Notes: generated from the letters alone by a model not told the origin. A stretch of DNA of 24,135 nucleotides from JBJXDT01 sp046153505 (GCA_046153505.1 JBJXDT010000025.1:1-24135); one strand, 5' to 3'; counted from the first letter of the stretch, positions 1 through 8,347 are shown. Numbers and translations: made by a program.

Positions 1-28
1 TAGTTATTTATAGTGTAAAACTTTTAAA

Positions 29-41
29 TATCCAATGGATA
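29..41. promoter_or_regulatory. Perfect palindrome upstream of the cytochrome cluster
   Basis: The sequence reads TATCCA-A-TGGATA, a perfect 6+1+6 dyad about 80 bases before the first cytochrome gene. This is the size and symmetry of a dimeric regulator half-site pair, so an operator for the SHP-DHC-cytochrome b genes is possible. No regulator is identified and no clear -35/-10 pair could be fixed near it, so a chance palindrome remains possible. Confidence 0.3.
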
Positions 42-119
42 AGTCAAATGACGGGTTCCCTCTTACCAACTAAATAATTAGTATTCCTCCAAGATTTGAA
101 TGTATACACGGAGATGGTA

Positions 120-545
120 ATGACTAAACCGCTTTATTCGCATCCAGCAACTAGAAAAACCACATTAATAAAACTCAGTGGGTTTTTGATGTTGATGACA
201 ATACTTAAAGTGGCAAATGCAACAACGCCACAAGAGTTAATCGCCAAATATGAAGGCCGGTCTGCAAAAGCTTCACCTACAAATGGCCAAACATTTTTTA
301 CTACTAAACATGGTAAAGAATGGAGTTGTTCTAGTTGTCACGACAAAGTGCCTAATCATGAAACCAATCATATAGTCACCAACAAAGTCATTAAGCCGAT
401 GTCACCCAATATTAACGCCGCTCGCTTTTCTGACGAAGCTAAAGTTGAAAAATGGTTTAAGCGTAACTGTAACGATGTAGTTGGAAGAGAATGCACTGCT
501 CAAGAAAAAGCAGATGTAATTTCATGGTTATTAACAGTGAGGTAA
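120..545 (+). CDS. SHP-type monoheme cytochrome c (DUF1924 family)
   Basis: Exported c-type cytochrome of 141 residues. A basic N-terminus and hydrophobic stretch ending VANA (residues 1-34) looks like a Sec signal peptide, so it should act in the periplasm. A single heme site CSSCH lies at 70-74. Near the C-terminus an Asn-Cys pair (N116-C117) is followed eight residues later by C125; in the Rhodobacter sphaeroides heme protein SHP, as I recall it, the distal heme ligand is an Asn directly before a Cys that forms a disulfide eight residues on, so the arrangement fits SHP rather than an ordinary class I cytochrome. SHPs bind small ligands such as oxygen species or NO and take electrons from DHC, encoded next. 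The start at 120 is preferred over upstream TTG 96 and ATG 114 because GGAG at 110-113 is correctly spaced. First gene of a tight three-gene cluster. Confidence 0.85.
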   Translation: MTKPLYSHPATRKTTLIKLSGFLMLMTILKVANATTPQELIAKYEGRSAKASPTNGQTFFTTKHGKEWSCSSCHDKVPNHETNHIVTNKVIKPMSPNINAARFSDEAKVEKWFKRNCNDVVGRECTAQEKADVISWLLTVR

Positions 546-550
546 TAGCA

Positions 551-1009
551 ATGTCAAAAATATCAAAATTTTCATTTTTAGTTTTATGCGGTGTTATAAG
601 TTCTAATGCATTTTCAGCAATGCCTAAAGGAATGCCAGAACCTTACATGAACGAGTGTGCTAGCTGTCATACAGCATACGCCCCTAGATTCCTTAATCAG
701 AATAATTGGAAAAATATTACCACCACTCTGGATAAACATTTTGGAACCGATGCATCTATTGACGCTAAAACAGTTGAAGAAATCACTAAGTGGCTTATCA
801 AAAATGCTGCCACAAAAGGGGGATCGGCAGAGTACTCACTTGATAACAGAATTACTAGCAAATCTTGGTTTAAAAGTGAGCATGATGAAGTATCTGCAGC
901 AGAGTGGAAACGTCCTAGTATTAAAAGTCCCTCAAATTGTATGGCTTGCCACATACAGGCAAACGCAGGTATTTTTGATGAAGATAGTGTCAGAATTCCT
1001 AAAAAATGA
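551..1009 (+). CDS. Diheme cytochrome c (DHC family)
   Basis: 152-residue periplasmic diheme cytochrome. Residues 1-23 form a signal peptide (hydrophobic core, SNAFSA cleavage region). Two heme-attachment motifs are visible, CASCH at 36-40 near the mature N-terminus and CMACH at 130-134 near the C-terminus; His63 and His111 are candidate distal ligands. Size, heme spacing and context match DHC, the known electron donor to SHP in Rhodobacter and Shewanella. The start at ATG 551 follows a GAGGT ribosome-binding site at 539-543, 5 bases after the SHP stop; the longer frame beginning at 491 lacks a signal peptide at its start and is rejected. Its stop overlaps the start of the cytochrome b gene (ATGA), which implies translational coupling. 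Confidence 0.88.
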   Translation: MSKISKFSFLVLCGVISSNAFSAMPKGMPEPYMNECASCHTAYAPRFLNQNNWKNITTTLDKHFGTDASIDAKTVEEITKWLIKNAATKGGSAEYSLDNRITSKSWFKSEHDEVSAAEWKRPSIKSPSNCMACHIQANAGIFDEDSVRIPKK

Positions 1010-1647
1010 ATTTAACTAAACCAATTTTAGTATGGGATTTGCCCATACGTGTATTTCACTGGTTACTTGTCATTACTTTTGCGGGGGCTTGGCTAACGGC
1101 GGAAAGTGAAAAATATCAGCTAATTCATTATGCATTTGGTTATTCAGCAGGAGCCTTAGTGTTGTTTCGAATAGCTTGGGGCTTTACAGGCACAAAATAT
1201 GCGCGTTTTAGTGATTTTGTTAAAGGCCCTAAAGCTGTTGTTCATCATTTATGTGACATGTCCACAAACATGCATAAGGAACAGTATTCGGGGCATAATC
1301 CTGCAGGCTCAATCATGATGGTGATGCTATTGCTTTTAGTATTAGCAATTGTGGTTACTGGCTATTGGAATGTCAAAGAATTATATCAAAGCATAGCTGA
1401 AGATTGGCATGAAAGCCTTGCGAATATTACATTGTGGCTAATTATTCTTCACATTTTAGCAGCTGTTGTGATGAGCTATTTGTCTAAAATAAATCTTGTG
1501 AAATCTATGGTAACTGGTAAAAAACTTGGCGAAGCTGTCAATGCCATTCCCTCACAAAAAAGACTCGTGGGATTAATCCTGTTCATTTCAATAACTTTGT
1601 TCTTTTATCTTACTTTAAAAGGATTTTTTTCTAATTTAACAACTTGA
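1006..1647 (+). CDS. Cytochrome b561-type membrane protein of the SHP/DHC cluster
   Basis: 213-residue di-heme b-type membrane cytochrome. It opens with WDLPIRVFHW, the usual start of bacterial cytochrome b561/Ni-Fe hydrogenase-type cytochrome b. Four main hydrophobic helices (about 15-33, 41-60, 103-121, 138-158) carry the candidate heme ligands His18, His41, His135 and His149, and an extra C-terminal hydrophobic segment (186-206) is present. The likely role is quinol oxidation in the inner membrane with electrons passed to the periplasmic DHC and then SHP. The start codon overlaps the DHC stop (ATGA). Family assignment is secure; the electron path is inferred from the known SHP-DHC-cytochrome b clusters of other Proteobacteria. 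Confidence 0.88.
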   Translation: MNLTKPILVWDLPIRVFHWLLVITFAGAWLTAESEKYQLIHYAFGYSAGALVLFRIAWGFTGTKYARFSDFVKGPKAVVHHLCDMSTNMHKEQYSGHNPAGSIMMVMLLLLVLAIVVTGYWNVKELYQSIAEDWHESLANITLWLIILHILAAVVMSYLSKINLVKSMVTGKKLGEAVNAIPSQKRLVGLILFISITLFFYLTLKGFFSNLTT

Positions 1648-1711
1648 AAATTACTTAACAGTAGTTAGCTGCAAACCATATCAAATTAACTCACACTTAT
1701 GAATACCCCTT

Positions 1712-1731
1712 GGGAATTTTCTTACATTCCC
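1712..1731 (+). terminator. Weak hairpin after the cytochrome cluster
   Basis: GGGAAT and ATTCCC form a 6-base stem around an 8-base loop, followed by only three T residues. It lies 65 bases after the cytochrome b stop and could end that operon, but the stem is short and the T tract poor. The 170 bases between 1648 and 1817 otherwise show no gene and no clear promoter pair. Confidence 0.3.
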
Positions 1732-1817
1732 TTTCCAAAACAAGACGACCACTGCATTTTATAATTGCTTGACCTAATAAAAATTTGTAGCGGCTTTTAT
1801 TTTGTTAAAATAGCTAA

Positions 1818-3149
1818 TTGTCCAATTGGTACACGATTTTGACCACTCTTAAACTATCACAGAAACCAGCGGAAACAGCTACAGAAAAAACTGTGGCAAA
1901 TAAATCGCCAGTGCGCCGTACCGACCCTGCTAAACGCGACCGCAGCAAACCGTTTGTAAAGGCAGAACGCCCGGCAGAAGCGCCTTCGCGGCAGCGCAAC
2001 CACAGGCATGACGGTACTTTACATAATGCACAAAAACCTGAGTACGAGGCGCAAAAGCCAGATAGTCGCGCGCCAGTAGATAGACCCATTATGCGTAGCG
2101 AGTTTAAAGACCGCAAGTTTTTAGATGACAAAGCAGGTAACAAACTTGGGCGCAAAGAAAGAAAGCCAAACGATTTTAAACAAAATACCAGCACGCCTGA
2201 GAGCCGCATGGATACTGCCTCGCAGGGCAAGGTGCAAAGTGAGACTACGCGTAATTATGCCGACCGCGAAGGCGCGTACCGCAACCCACCGCGCCGTGGC
2301 GGTAAGGCGCGCGATGGTTTTGTAGCGAGTGAGTTTGATAAAAACCGCGCTTTTAGAGAGGCAACGCACAAAAAAGCGGCAGCCAAGTTGCCGCAAAATG
2401 AGGATACGAACCCGCGCCTTTCAAAACGTATGGCAGAGCTTGGCCTTTGCTCACGCCGCGAGGCAGATGAATGGATTACCAACGGCTGGGTGAAGGTTGA
2501 TGGCGTGATAATTGACACGCTTGGCACGCGCATTAAGCACGATGCTGAGATTATTATTAGTGGTTATGCCAAAGAACATCAATCGGAAAGTGTGACGATT
2601 CTTCTGCATAAACCCGTGGGCTATGTGAGCGGGCAAGCCGAGGATGGCTACGAGCCTGCGATTGTGCTGGTGCACCCAGATAATGAGTGGCTGGATGACC
2701 CCGAGCTAAATGTGCATAACCAAAAAGAATTTCAACGTGGATTTTTGCGTAACCTTGCCCCTGCAGGCCGTTTGGATATTGACTCTACAGGGTTGTTAGT
2801 GCTAACTCAGGATGGCCGCGTGGCGCGCCATTTGATAGGCGAAGACTCCAGCGTTGAAAAAGAATATTTAGTGCGAGTTGAAGGCGCTTTAAGCGACGAA
2901 GGTATGAAGAAACTTAACCACGGGCTTGAGCTAGATGGCGTAACATTAAAACCTGCTAAAGTAAGCTGGCAGAACGAAGACCAATTGCGCTTTGTGCTGC
3001 GCGAAGGAAAAAAACGCCAAATCCGCCGCATGTGTGAGCTGGTAGGCTTGCATGTAGTTGGGCTAAAAAGAGTTCGCATTGGTAGCGTAAATTTAGGTAA
3101 ACTTCCATTAGGGCAATGGCGTTACTTAAGAGCCGATGAACGGTTTTAA
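1818..3149 (+). CDS. rRNA pseudouridine synthase, RluF-like, with long N-terminal extension
   Basis: Converts a uridine in large-subunit rRNA to pseudouridine (RsuA/RluB/RluE/RluF family). An S4 RNA-binding domain starts near residue 199 (RLSKRMAELGLCSRREAD). The catalytic loop GRLDIDSTGL gives Asp320, and the C-terminal part has KKRQIRRMCELVG followed by PLGQWRYL, closest to E. coli RluF (QIRRMCE, IPLGEWR) by memory. About 195 residues precede the S4 domain; they are hydrophilic, rich in Lys/Arg/Asp/Pro/Ala and look disordered. E. coli RluF carries its basic tail at the C-terminus instead. The start is uncertain: the frame opens at TTG 1818 with another TTG at 1839, neither with a convincing ribosome-binding site, and the first in-frame ATG is at 2091. 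Rather than rluF it could be a related RluB/RsuA-type enzyme; substrate not provable here. Confidence 0.85.
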   Translation: MSNWYTILTTLKLSQKPAETATEKTVANKSPVRRTDPAKRDRSKPFVKAERPAEAPSRQRNHRHDGTLHNAQKPEYEAQKPDSRAPVDRPIMRSEFKDRKFLDDKAGNKLGRKERKPNDFKQNTSTPESRMDTASQGKVQSETTRNYADREGAYRNPPRRGGKARDGFVASEFDKNRAFREATHKKAAAKLPQNEDTNPRLSKRMAELGLCSRREADEWITNGWVKVDGVIIDTLGTRIKHDAEIIISGYAKEHQSESVTILLHKPVGYVSGQAEDGYEPAIVLVHPDNEWLDDPELNVHNQKEFQRGFLRNLAPAGRLDIDSTGLLVLTQDGRVARHLIGEDSSVEKEYLVRVEGALSDEGMKKLNHGLELDGVTLKPAKVSWQNEDQLRFVLREGKKRQIRRMCELVGLHVVGLKRVRIGSVNLGKLPLGQWRYLRADERF

Positions 3150-3176
3150 TAATTTTTTAAAATATTAAGGAAAAAT

Positions 3177-3566
3177 ATGGGTTTATTAGATAGTATTGCT
3201 GGCGCAGTGATGGGTAAATTGGGCGGCACAGAAGGCGGCATGGCGCAAATTGCGTTGGATATGTTTAACCAACATGGCGGATTAAATGGTGTTTTAGATA
3301 AACTTAAATCTGGCGGTTTGGGCGACCAAGTGGCTTCTTGGGTGAGCACGGGGGAGAACCAAGCGGTTTCTGCAGACCAAATCACCAGTGCGCTTGGTAG
3401 CAGCCAAATTGCGGATTTAGCCGCAAAATTTGGCATAACGCCAGAAGTATTAAGCGGCCAATTAGCACAGCACTTGCCAGATGTGATTAATAAACTGACA
3501 CCTCACGGCGAAGTGCCAGCAGATTCTGGCAACTTACTCACCACCGTTTTGGGTATGCTTAAGTAA
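3177..3566 (+). CDS. YidB-family (DUF937) protein
   Basis: 129-residue cytosolic protein of the YidB/DUF937 family, of unproven function. It starts MGLLDSIAGAVMGKLGG and is rich in Gly, Ala and amphipathic helices, with a helical repeat-like C-terminal half (DQITSALGSSQIADLAAKFG, then LSGQLAQHLPDVINKLTPHG), the recognisable core of this family. No signal peptide or membrane segment. The start is supported by AAGG at 3168-3171, upstream of ATG 3177. It lies 27 bases after the pseudouridine synthase and may share its transcript; a strong hairpin terminator follows. Confidence 0.88.
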   Translation: MGLLDSIAGAVMGKLGGTEGGMAQIALDMFNQHGGLNGVLDKLKSGGLGDQVASWVSTGENQAVSADQITSALGSSQIADLAAKFGITPEVLSGQLAQHLPDVINKLTPHGEVPADSGNLLTTVLGMLK

Positions 3567-3580
3567 TATCAGAAACCTTC

Positions 3581-3605
3581 AAAAGGGGCATCAAGCCCCT
3601 TTTTT
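3581..3605 (+). terminator. Rho-independent terminator after the YidB gene
   Basis: AAAAGGGGC (3581-3589) pairs perfectly with GCCCCTTTT (3595-3603) around a five-base loop, and the T run continues beyond the stem. It lies 14 bases after the stop codon and isolates the pseudouridine synthase/YidB unit from uppP. Confidence 0.9.
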
Positions 3606-3696
3606 ATTTTTTGTCACATAAAATTTATGTGCTTTGAAATTTACTAGCTTGAAATTTACAACTCAAACTTTAACAATTGACTGCTAAAATAATCAT

Positions 3697-4497
3697 ATGG
3701 ATTTAATTATCTTACTAAAAGCCTTTATTTTAGGCGTTGTCGAAGGCGCAACCGAGTTTCTCCCTGTAAGTAGCACTGGCCACTTAATCATCGCGGGCGA
3801 TTTGCTGAATTTTAACGATGAAAAGGGCAAAGTTTTTGAGATTGTGATTCAACTCGGTGCCATATTTGCCGTGTGCTGGGAGTTTCGCCACCACTTGTGC
3901 AAAACCGTACATGACTTGAGTAGCAAAGCCAGCGCGCAAAGTTTTGTAAAAAATTTGGCAATTGCATTTTTGCCTGCGGCAATCATGGGCTTTTTGTTTT
4001 TACACCAAATTAAACAGTACTTATTTAATCCCTTCAGCGTAGCAATTGCATTAATTGTAGGTGGTATTGCCATTTTATTTATCGAAAAAAATGCTCCAAA
4101 ACCTATTACATATCGGGTCGAGAGCGTCTCTAGCAAGCAGGCATTACAAATTGGTTTAGCTCAAACACTTGCTCTAATTCCTGGTGTTTCACGCTCGGGA
4201 GCAACAATTTTAGGCGGTATGTTGTTTGGTTTAAATCGATCCGCTGCTACAGAATTCTCATTTTATTTAGCAATTCCCATTTTATTTGCTGCCAGTGCGC
4301 TGGATTTAATTAAAAGCTGGAAACTATTCACCAGCTCTGACATTCCTATGTTTATAGTCGGTTTTTTCACGGCTTTTGCTTCTGCAGTAATTGTGATTAA
4401 ATTTTTATTACGCTACGTGGCTACCCATGATTTTCGGGCGTTTGCGTGGTATCGAATTGTATTTGGTGTTATTGTTTTAATGTATTTTTGGAAATAG
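3697..4497 (+). CDS. uppP: Undecaprenyl-diphosphatase UppP (BacA)
   Basis: Inner-membrane enzyme that removes a phosphate from undecaprenyl diphosphate, recycling the lipid carrier for peptidoglycan and other envelope polymers; overexpression gives bacitracin resistance. The 266 residues contain both family signatures: EGATEFLPVSSTGHL at 16-30 (catalytic Glu/Ser/His region) and PGVSRSG near 161-168 with its essential Arg. About seven to eight hydrophobic helices are seen, as expected. The ATG at 3697 lacks a strong ribosome-binding site, but homologues start just before this glycine/glutamate motif, so the start is likely correct. Only 24 bases separate it from the AsmA-like gene, suggesting an envelope-related operon. 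Confidence 0.96.
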   Translation: MDLIILLKAFILGVVEGATEFLPVSSTGHLIIAGDLLNFNDEKGKVFEIVIQLGAIFAVCWEFRHHLCKTVHDLSSKASAQSFVKNLAIAFLPAAIMGFLFLHQIKQYLFNPFSVAIALIVGGIAILFIEKNAPKPITYRVESVSSKQALQIGLAQTLALIPGVSRSGATILGGMLFGLNRSAATEFSFYLAIPILFAASALDLIKSWKLFTSSDIPMFIVGFFTAFASAVIVIKFLLRYVATHDFRAFAWYRIVFGVIVLMYFWK

Positions 4498-4521
4498 CTC
4501 GCACACAGAGGAGTTAATAAA

Positions 4522-7500
4522 ATGAATAAGATTGTTAAATATGCACTTTTCAGCGTAGGCGGCATCATTACGCTGTTTCTGCTTGTGGCGGCCTACTTTG
4601 CGGCAACGTTTAATCCCAATGATTACAAAGGTACCATCATTAAGTTGGTGCAAGAAAAAAAGGAACGCACACTAAAAATCGATGGCGATATCAAACTCAC
4701 TTATTGGCCAAAGATCGGCGCAGACTTAGGAAAAATATCGCTTTCTGAACAAAAATCAGACGCAGAGTTTGCTTCAGTCAATAGCGTGAAAGTTTCACTA
4801 GCCGTATTGCCATTACTTAAAAAGGAGCTGGTGGTAGATACGGTTTACGTGGATGGCGCAAAAGCGAATATTATCAAACACCAAGATGGCACATTAAATA
4901 TTGACGATTTAATGAGCAAAGAAAAATCTGAAACCATTAAGTTCGATATTGATGGCGTGAATGTCTCCAACTCTGAGGCGCACTATACAGATGAAGCTAG
5001 TGGCGCAAAATATGCGCTCAGCAAATTTAATTTAAAATCTGGTCACATTGCCTTGGCTGAACCCGTCGACTTGGCAACCGATTTCACCGTGACCAGCAAC
5101 AAGCCTGAACTTACTGCAAATGCCAATATTAAAGGCAATTTTTTGCTCGATCCTGAAACCAAACATTTTAAAGTGAAAGGTTTAGATAGCCATATTTTGG
5201 GCGATATGCTGGGTGGCAAGGGCATGGATATTGTGGCGAGCGGCGATGTAGATGCTAAACCAGAAAAAATGGAGTTTTTAGTCGATGGCCTAAAACTGGT
5301 TGTTTCGGGCACGTTTGGTGATGCGAAACAAGGCGTGGATTTAAGCGCACCTTCTCTTAGCATTTTAAAAGATGAAGTCAGCGGGAAAAAAGTCACCGTA
5401 ATTTTAAGTCAAGATAAAAATGGTGACACATTAAAAGCCAATATGGTGTTAGCAGATATGAAAGGTTCGCCTAAAGCCTTGCAAAGCAGCGGCATTACTG
5501 GCGAATTATCTGCCGTACAAGGCAAGCGCACAGTGTTAGGAACGTTTTCATCGCCATTTTCTGGCGACATTGAGAACTTGATTTTTGATTTACCAAAACT
5601 TGCTGGAAATTTAGATATAAAAGACCCAAGCTTGCCTAATGGCGGCATGAAAGGAACCTTTAATTTAGCCGCACACACCGATATTAAAAAACAACTCGCA
5701 AATAGTAATTTTAATTTGGCTGTGGCTGATAGCAAATTAGTTGGCGACTTTGATTTGGTAGGCTTTGACAAGAAAAATATCAAATTTAACTTAAGTGCTG
5801 ACAAGCTAGATTTAAACAACTTGATGGGCAAATCGAGCTCAAAACCAAGCGATAAACCGGCAGATATGAGCGCGCTAAAAAGTATGACAATTGATGGCAA
5901 ATTGAATATTGGCAGCCTGATTTATGATAAATATCACGTTTCCAATCTCAATGTGGGCATAAAAGCCGACGGCGACAAACTGATTTTGAGCGGGCTGGAC
6001 GCCAAATTAGACGACAGCAAAATTAAAGGCAATCTCGGGATTAGTCATTTTGCCAAGCCAGTTTATGAGTTCGATTTGGACATTGATTCGCTAGATGTAG
6101 ATAAGTACACGCAGCCAGCACCCGCACAGAATAAGGCTTCTGGCGGTGGTGGCATGACTGTGTTGAAAACGCTTTTGGCAGAAGGTAAGCTACGCATTGG
6201 CAGTTTGAAATATGGCAAATATCGCGCTTCCAACCTAAGTACAACACTGAAATCGGACGGCGAAAAGTTCAGCCTTAATCCATTCTCGGGCAAAGTTGAC
6301 GACAGCGAAATTAAGGGAAATTTTGCGATTAGCCAATATACCAACCCGAAATATACCTTCGATTTGGACATTGATAATTTAGATATCGACAAATATGCTG
6401 CGGCGGCTTCAAGCTCAAGTAACGCACCTGCTAAACCTTCAGACCCAAGTAAACCAGCCGATTTAAGCGCGTTGAAAGCCTTAAATGCTGATGGTAGCTT
6501 GCGCGTGGGACATTTAAAATATGGCAAAACGAACGCCAGCAATGTGCGCATAGATTTAAAATCGGACGGGCAAAAATTAAGCCTAAACCCGCTTTCTGCC
6601 AAAATTGATGATAGTCAGATAAATGCAAAAGTAGGTGTTTCACGCTATAACGACCCTATTTATAACTTTGACGTGAACATTGATAAGCTAGATGCAGACA
6701 GATACATTGCCAAAGGCGACCCCAAAGCAAAAAGTAGCGGCGATACGCCGATAGATTTGAGCCCGCTAAAAAAGTTGAATGCCACTGGCGAAGCCAAAAT
6801 TGGCTGGCTTAAGCTCGCCAACGTTAAAACCGAAAACGTGCGTTTGGGTTTAAAGGCAGATGGCGGAATTGCAACACTTTCGCCTTTTGCCGCTAATTTG
6901 TATCAAGGCAGTATGGAAGGTACACTTAAAGTGGATGCGCGTGCGACACCAAATATTAGTTTCAAACAGAACATGAAAGGTGTTTCCATCGGCCCATTGC
7001 TGGTAGATGCCATTCACAATGATATGCTTTCTGGCACTGGCACGGTGAACGTGGATGTGACCACCAGCGGCAACTCGGTAGGCGCATTGAAAAAAGGTTT
7101 AAATGGTAGCAGCTCATTGAACTTAGCCGATGGCGCGCTGAAAGGGGTAGATATTGCCGGCAGCATTCGCGAATTAAAAAGCAAAGTTAATTTTCTTGGC
7201 AAAAAAGACGCAAGTGCAGACAAAACTAAGAAAACAGATTTTAGTGAGCTAACTGCAACTTTCGATATAAAAAATGGTGTTGCGCATAATGAAGATTTAG
7301 CGATGAAAGCGCCTGTTCTCAGGCTTGCAAAAGGCGATAGCCGCGGCGATATTAATATTGGCAATGAGACTATTAACTATACTGCAAAACCCACCGTGGT
7401 GAAATCACTTAAAGGTCAGGGTGGCGCGGAGCTGGATAATTTAAGTGGCATCCCAATTCCTATCAAAATTACAGGCACATTCTCCGACCCAAAATACGGC

Positions 7501-7782
7501 ATGGATTTCTCCGCAATTGCGACTGGGCTGGCACAATCCAAGCTTATCGACAAAGTGGGCGGAGATAAAGCAGACGCATTAAAAGGCGCGTTAAATGGCG
7601 ACCCAAAAGACGCACTAAAAGGCTTATTTAGTAAGAAAAAACCTGCAGAAATACCTGCAGATGCAACTGCCACACCCGCTGCTCCCGCAGATGCTAGCGC
7701 GGCGCCAGCGGCACCAGCAGAGGCGCCTGCATCGCCAGAAGACAAAGCGAAAGCGAAACTTAAAAAACTACTAAAGTTTTAA
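4522..7782 (+). CDS. AsmA-family envelope protein with internally repeated segment
   Basis: 1086-residue protein with one N-terminal transmembrane helix (about 6-27) and the rest predicted periplasmic. The N-terminal region (YWPKIGADLGKISLSE, then LLKKELVVDTVYVDGAKANI) is typical AsmA. AsmA-like proteins (AsmA, TamB, YhdP, YdbH) are thought to form beta-groove bridges that move phospholipid between membranes. Residues about 447-830 hold four related units of about 96-103 residues, beginning near 449, 545, 648 and 746; each has a LSALKxLxxxGxxxIGxLKY-like start, a DDSxIKG motif and, in the first three, an FDLDIDxLDxDKY end, joined by Pro/Ala/Ser/Gly linkers. The C-terminal AsmA domain (SGTGTVNVDV to KYGMDF) is followed by an Ala/Pro-rich tail and a basic end (KAKAKLKKLLKF). 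AGAGGAG-like ribosome site at 4507-4513 fixes the start. Likely cotranscribed with uppP, peroxiredoxin and mutY. Confidence 0.9.
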   Translation: MNKIVKYALFSVGGIITLFLLVAAYFAATFNPNDYKGTIIKLVQEKKERTLKIDGDIKLTYWPKIGADLGKISLSEQKSDAEFASVNSVKVSLAVLPLLKKELVVDTVYVDGAKANIIKHQDGTLNIDDLMSKEKSETIKFDIDGVNVSNSEAHYTDEASGAKYALSKFNLKSGHIALAEPVDLATDFTVTSNKPELTANANIKGNFLLDPETKHFKVKGLDSHILGDMLGGKGMDIVASGDVDAKPEKMEFLVDGLKLVVSGTFGDAKQGVDLSAPSLSILKDEVSGKKVTVILSQDKNGDTLKANMVLADMKGSPKALQSSGITGELSAVQGKRTVLGTFSSPFSGDIENLIFDLPKLAGNLDIKDPSLPNGGMKGTFNLAAHTDIKKQLANSNFNLAVADSKLVGDFDLVGFDKKNIKFNLSADKLDLNNLMGKSSSKPSDKPADMSALKSMTIDGKLNIGSLIYDKYHVSNLNVGIKADGDKLILSGLDAKLDDSKIKGNLGISHFAKPVYEFDLDIDSLDVDKYTQPAPAQNKASGGGGMTVLKTLLAEGKLRIGSLKYGKYRASNLSTTLKSDGEKFSLNPFSGKVDDSEIKGNFAISQYTNPKYTFDLDIDNLDIDKYAAAASSSSNAPAKPSDPSKPADLSALKALNADGSLRVGHLKYGKTNASNVRIDLKSDGQKLSLNPLSAKIDDSQINAKVGVSRYNDPIYNFDVNIDKLDADRYIAKGDPKAKSSGDTPIDLSPLKKLNATGEAKIGWLKLANVKTENVRLGLKADGGIATLSPFAANLYQGSMEGTLKVDARATPNISFKQNMKGVSIGPLLVDAIHNDMLSGTGTVNVDVTTSGNSVGALKKGLNGSSSLNLADGALKGVDIAGSIRELKSKVNFLGKKDASADKTKKTDFSELTATFDIKNGVAHNEDLAMKAPVLRLAKGDSRGDINIGNETINYTAKPTVVKSLKGQGGAELDNLSGIPIPIKITGTFSDPKYGMDFSAIATGLAQSKLIDKVGGDKADALKGALNGDPKDALKGLFSKKKPAEIPADATATPAAPADASAAPAAPAEAPASPEDKAKAKLKKLLKF

Positions 7783-7789
7783 TTTATTT

Positions 7790-8347
7790 GTGACAAATCT
7801 TACTGATTTGCCCAACAATTTACCTTTGCCACAAGATGACGGCGCTTGCCATCATTTAGTTGGTCTAGCATTGCCTAATATCAGCCTACCTTCAACCAAT
7901 AGCACAGTCATCAATGTTTCAAAGTTAATTGGTTGGCTAGTAATTTACTGTTACCCAATGACTGGCAAGCCTAATGTGCCATTGCCCGATGGCTGGGATG
8001 CAATTCCAGGCGCACGTGGTTGCACACCACAAAGCTGCACTTTCCGTGATCGCTTTGAAGAGCTTACACAATTGAAAACTCAGGTATTTGGTTTAAGCAC
8101 ACAAAACAGTGAATATCAGCTAGAAGCCGCAACTAGACTGCATTTGCCTTATGCTTTGCTCAGCGATGAAAAATTAGCGTTAACACGTACACTTAAATTG
8201 CCAACCTTTAAAATTGGCCATATGCACCTTAATAAGCGCGCGACCTTGATTGCTCATAACGGCGTTATACGACACGTTTTTTATCCTGTTTTTCCGCCAG
8301 ACAAAAACGCGAATGATGTCATTGATTGGTTAAAACAGCATGCGTAA
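7790..8347 (+). CDS. Peroxiredoxin, PrxQ/BCP-like
   Basis: 185-residue thioredoxin-fold thiol peroxidase. The motif GARGCTPQSCTFRD places Cys78 as the peroxidatic and Cys83 as the resolving cysteine, the CX4C spacing of PrxQ/BCP enzymes (family pattern PGCTxExCxFRD). A longer loop before the motif (MTGKPNVPLPDGWDAIPGA) differs from classical BCP and is a subtype feature. No signal peptide, so cytosolic reduction of hydrogen peroxide or organic hydroperoxides is expected. It starts at GTG 7790, only 7 bases after the AsmA-like stop, and its end overlaps the mutY start, so it is translationally coupled to an oxidative DNA-damage repair gene. A weak ribosome site makes the exact start slightly uncertain. 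Confidence 0.87.
   Translation: MTNLTDLPNNLPLPQDDGACHHLVGLALPNISLPSTNSTVINVSKLIGWLVIYCYPMTGKPNVPLPDGWDAIPGARGCTPQSCTFRDRFEELTQLKTQVFGLSTQNSEYQLEAATRLHLPYALLSDEKLALTRTLKLPTFKIGHMHLNKRATLIAHNGVIRHVFYPVFPPDKNANDVIDWLKQHA

Noticed and set aside
657..1019. Alternative 120-residue frame inside the diheme cytochrome gene
   Set aside because: Lacks heme motifs; the other frame has signal peptide and two CxxCH sites.
1814..2533. Several open frames opposite or out of frame with the N-terminal part of the pseudouridine synthase
   Set aside because: They result from the Arg/Lys/Ala-rich codons of that region; no ribosome sites and no recognisable protein character.
5860..6960. Possible DNA tandem repeat array
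   Set aside because: The repetition is at protein level with diverged DNA inside one gene, so it is reported as a protein repeat and not as a DNA repeat.
5043..7745. Long minus-strand frames opposite the AsmA-like gene
   Set aside because: They mirror the Ser/Lys/Ala-rich plus-strand protein, repeat with its units and have no start signals.
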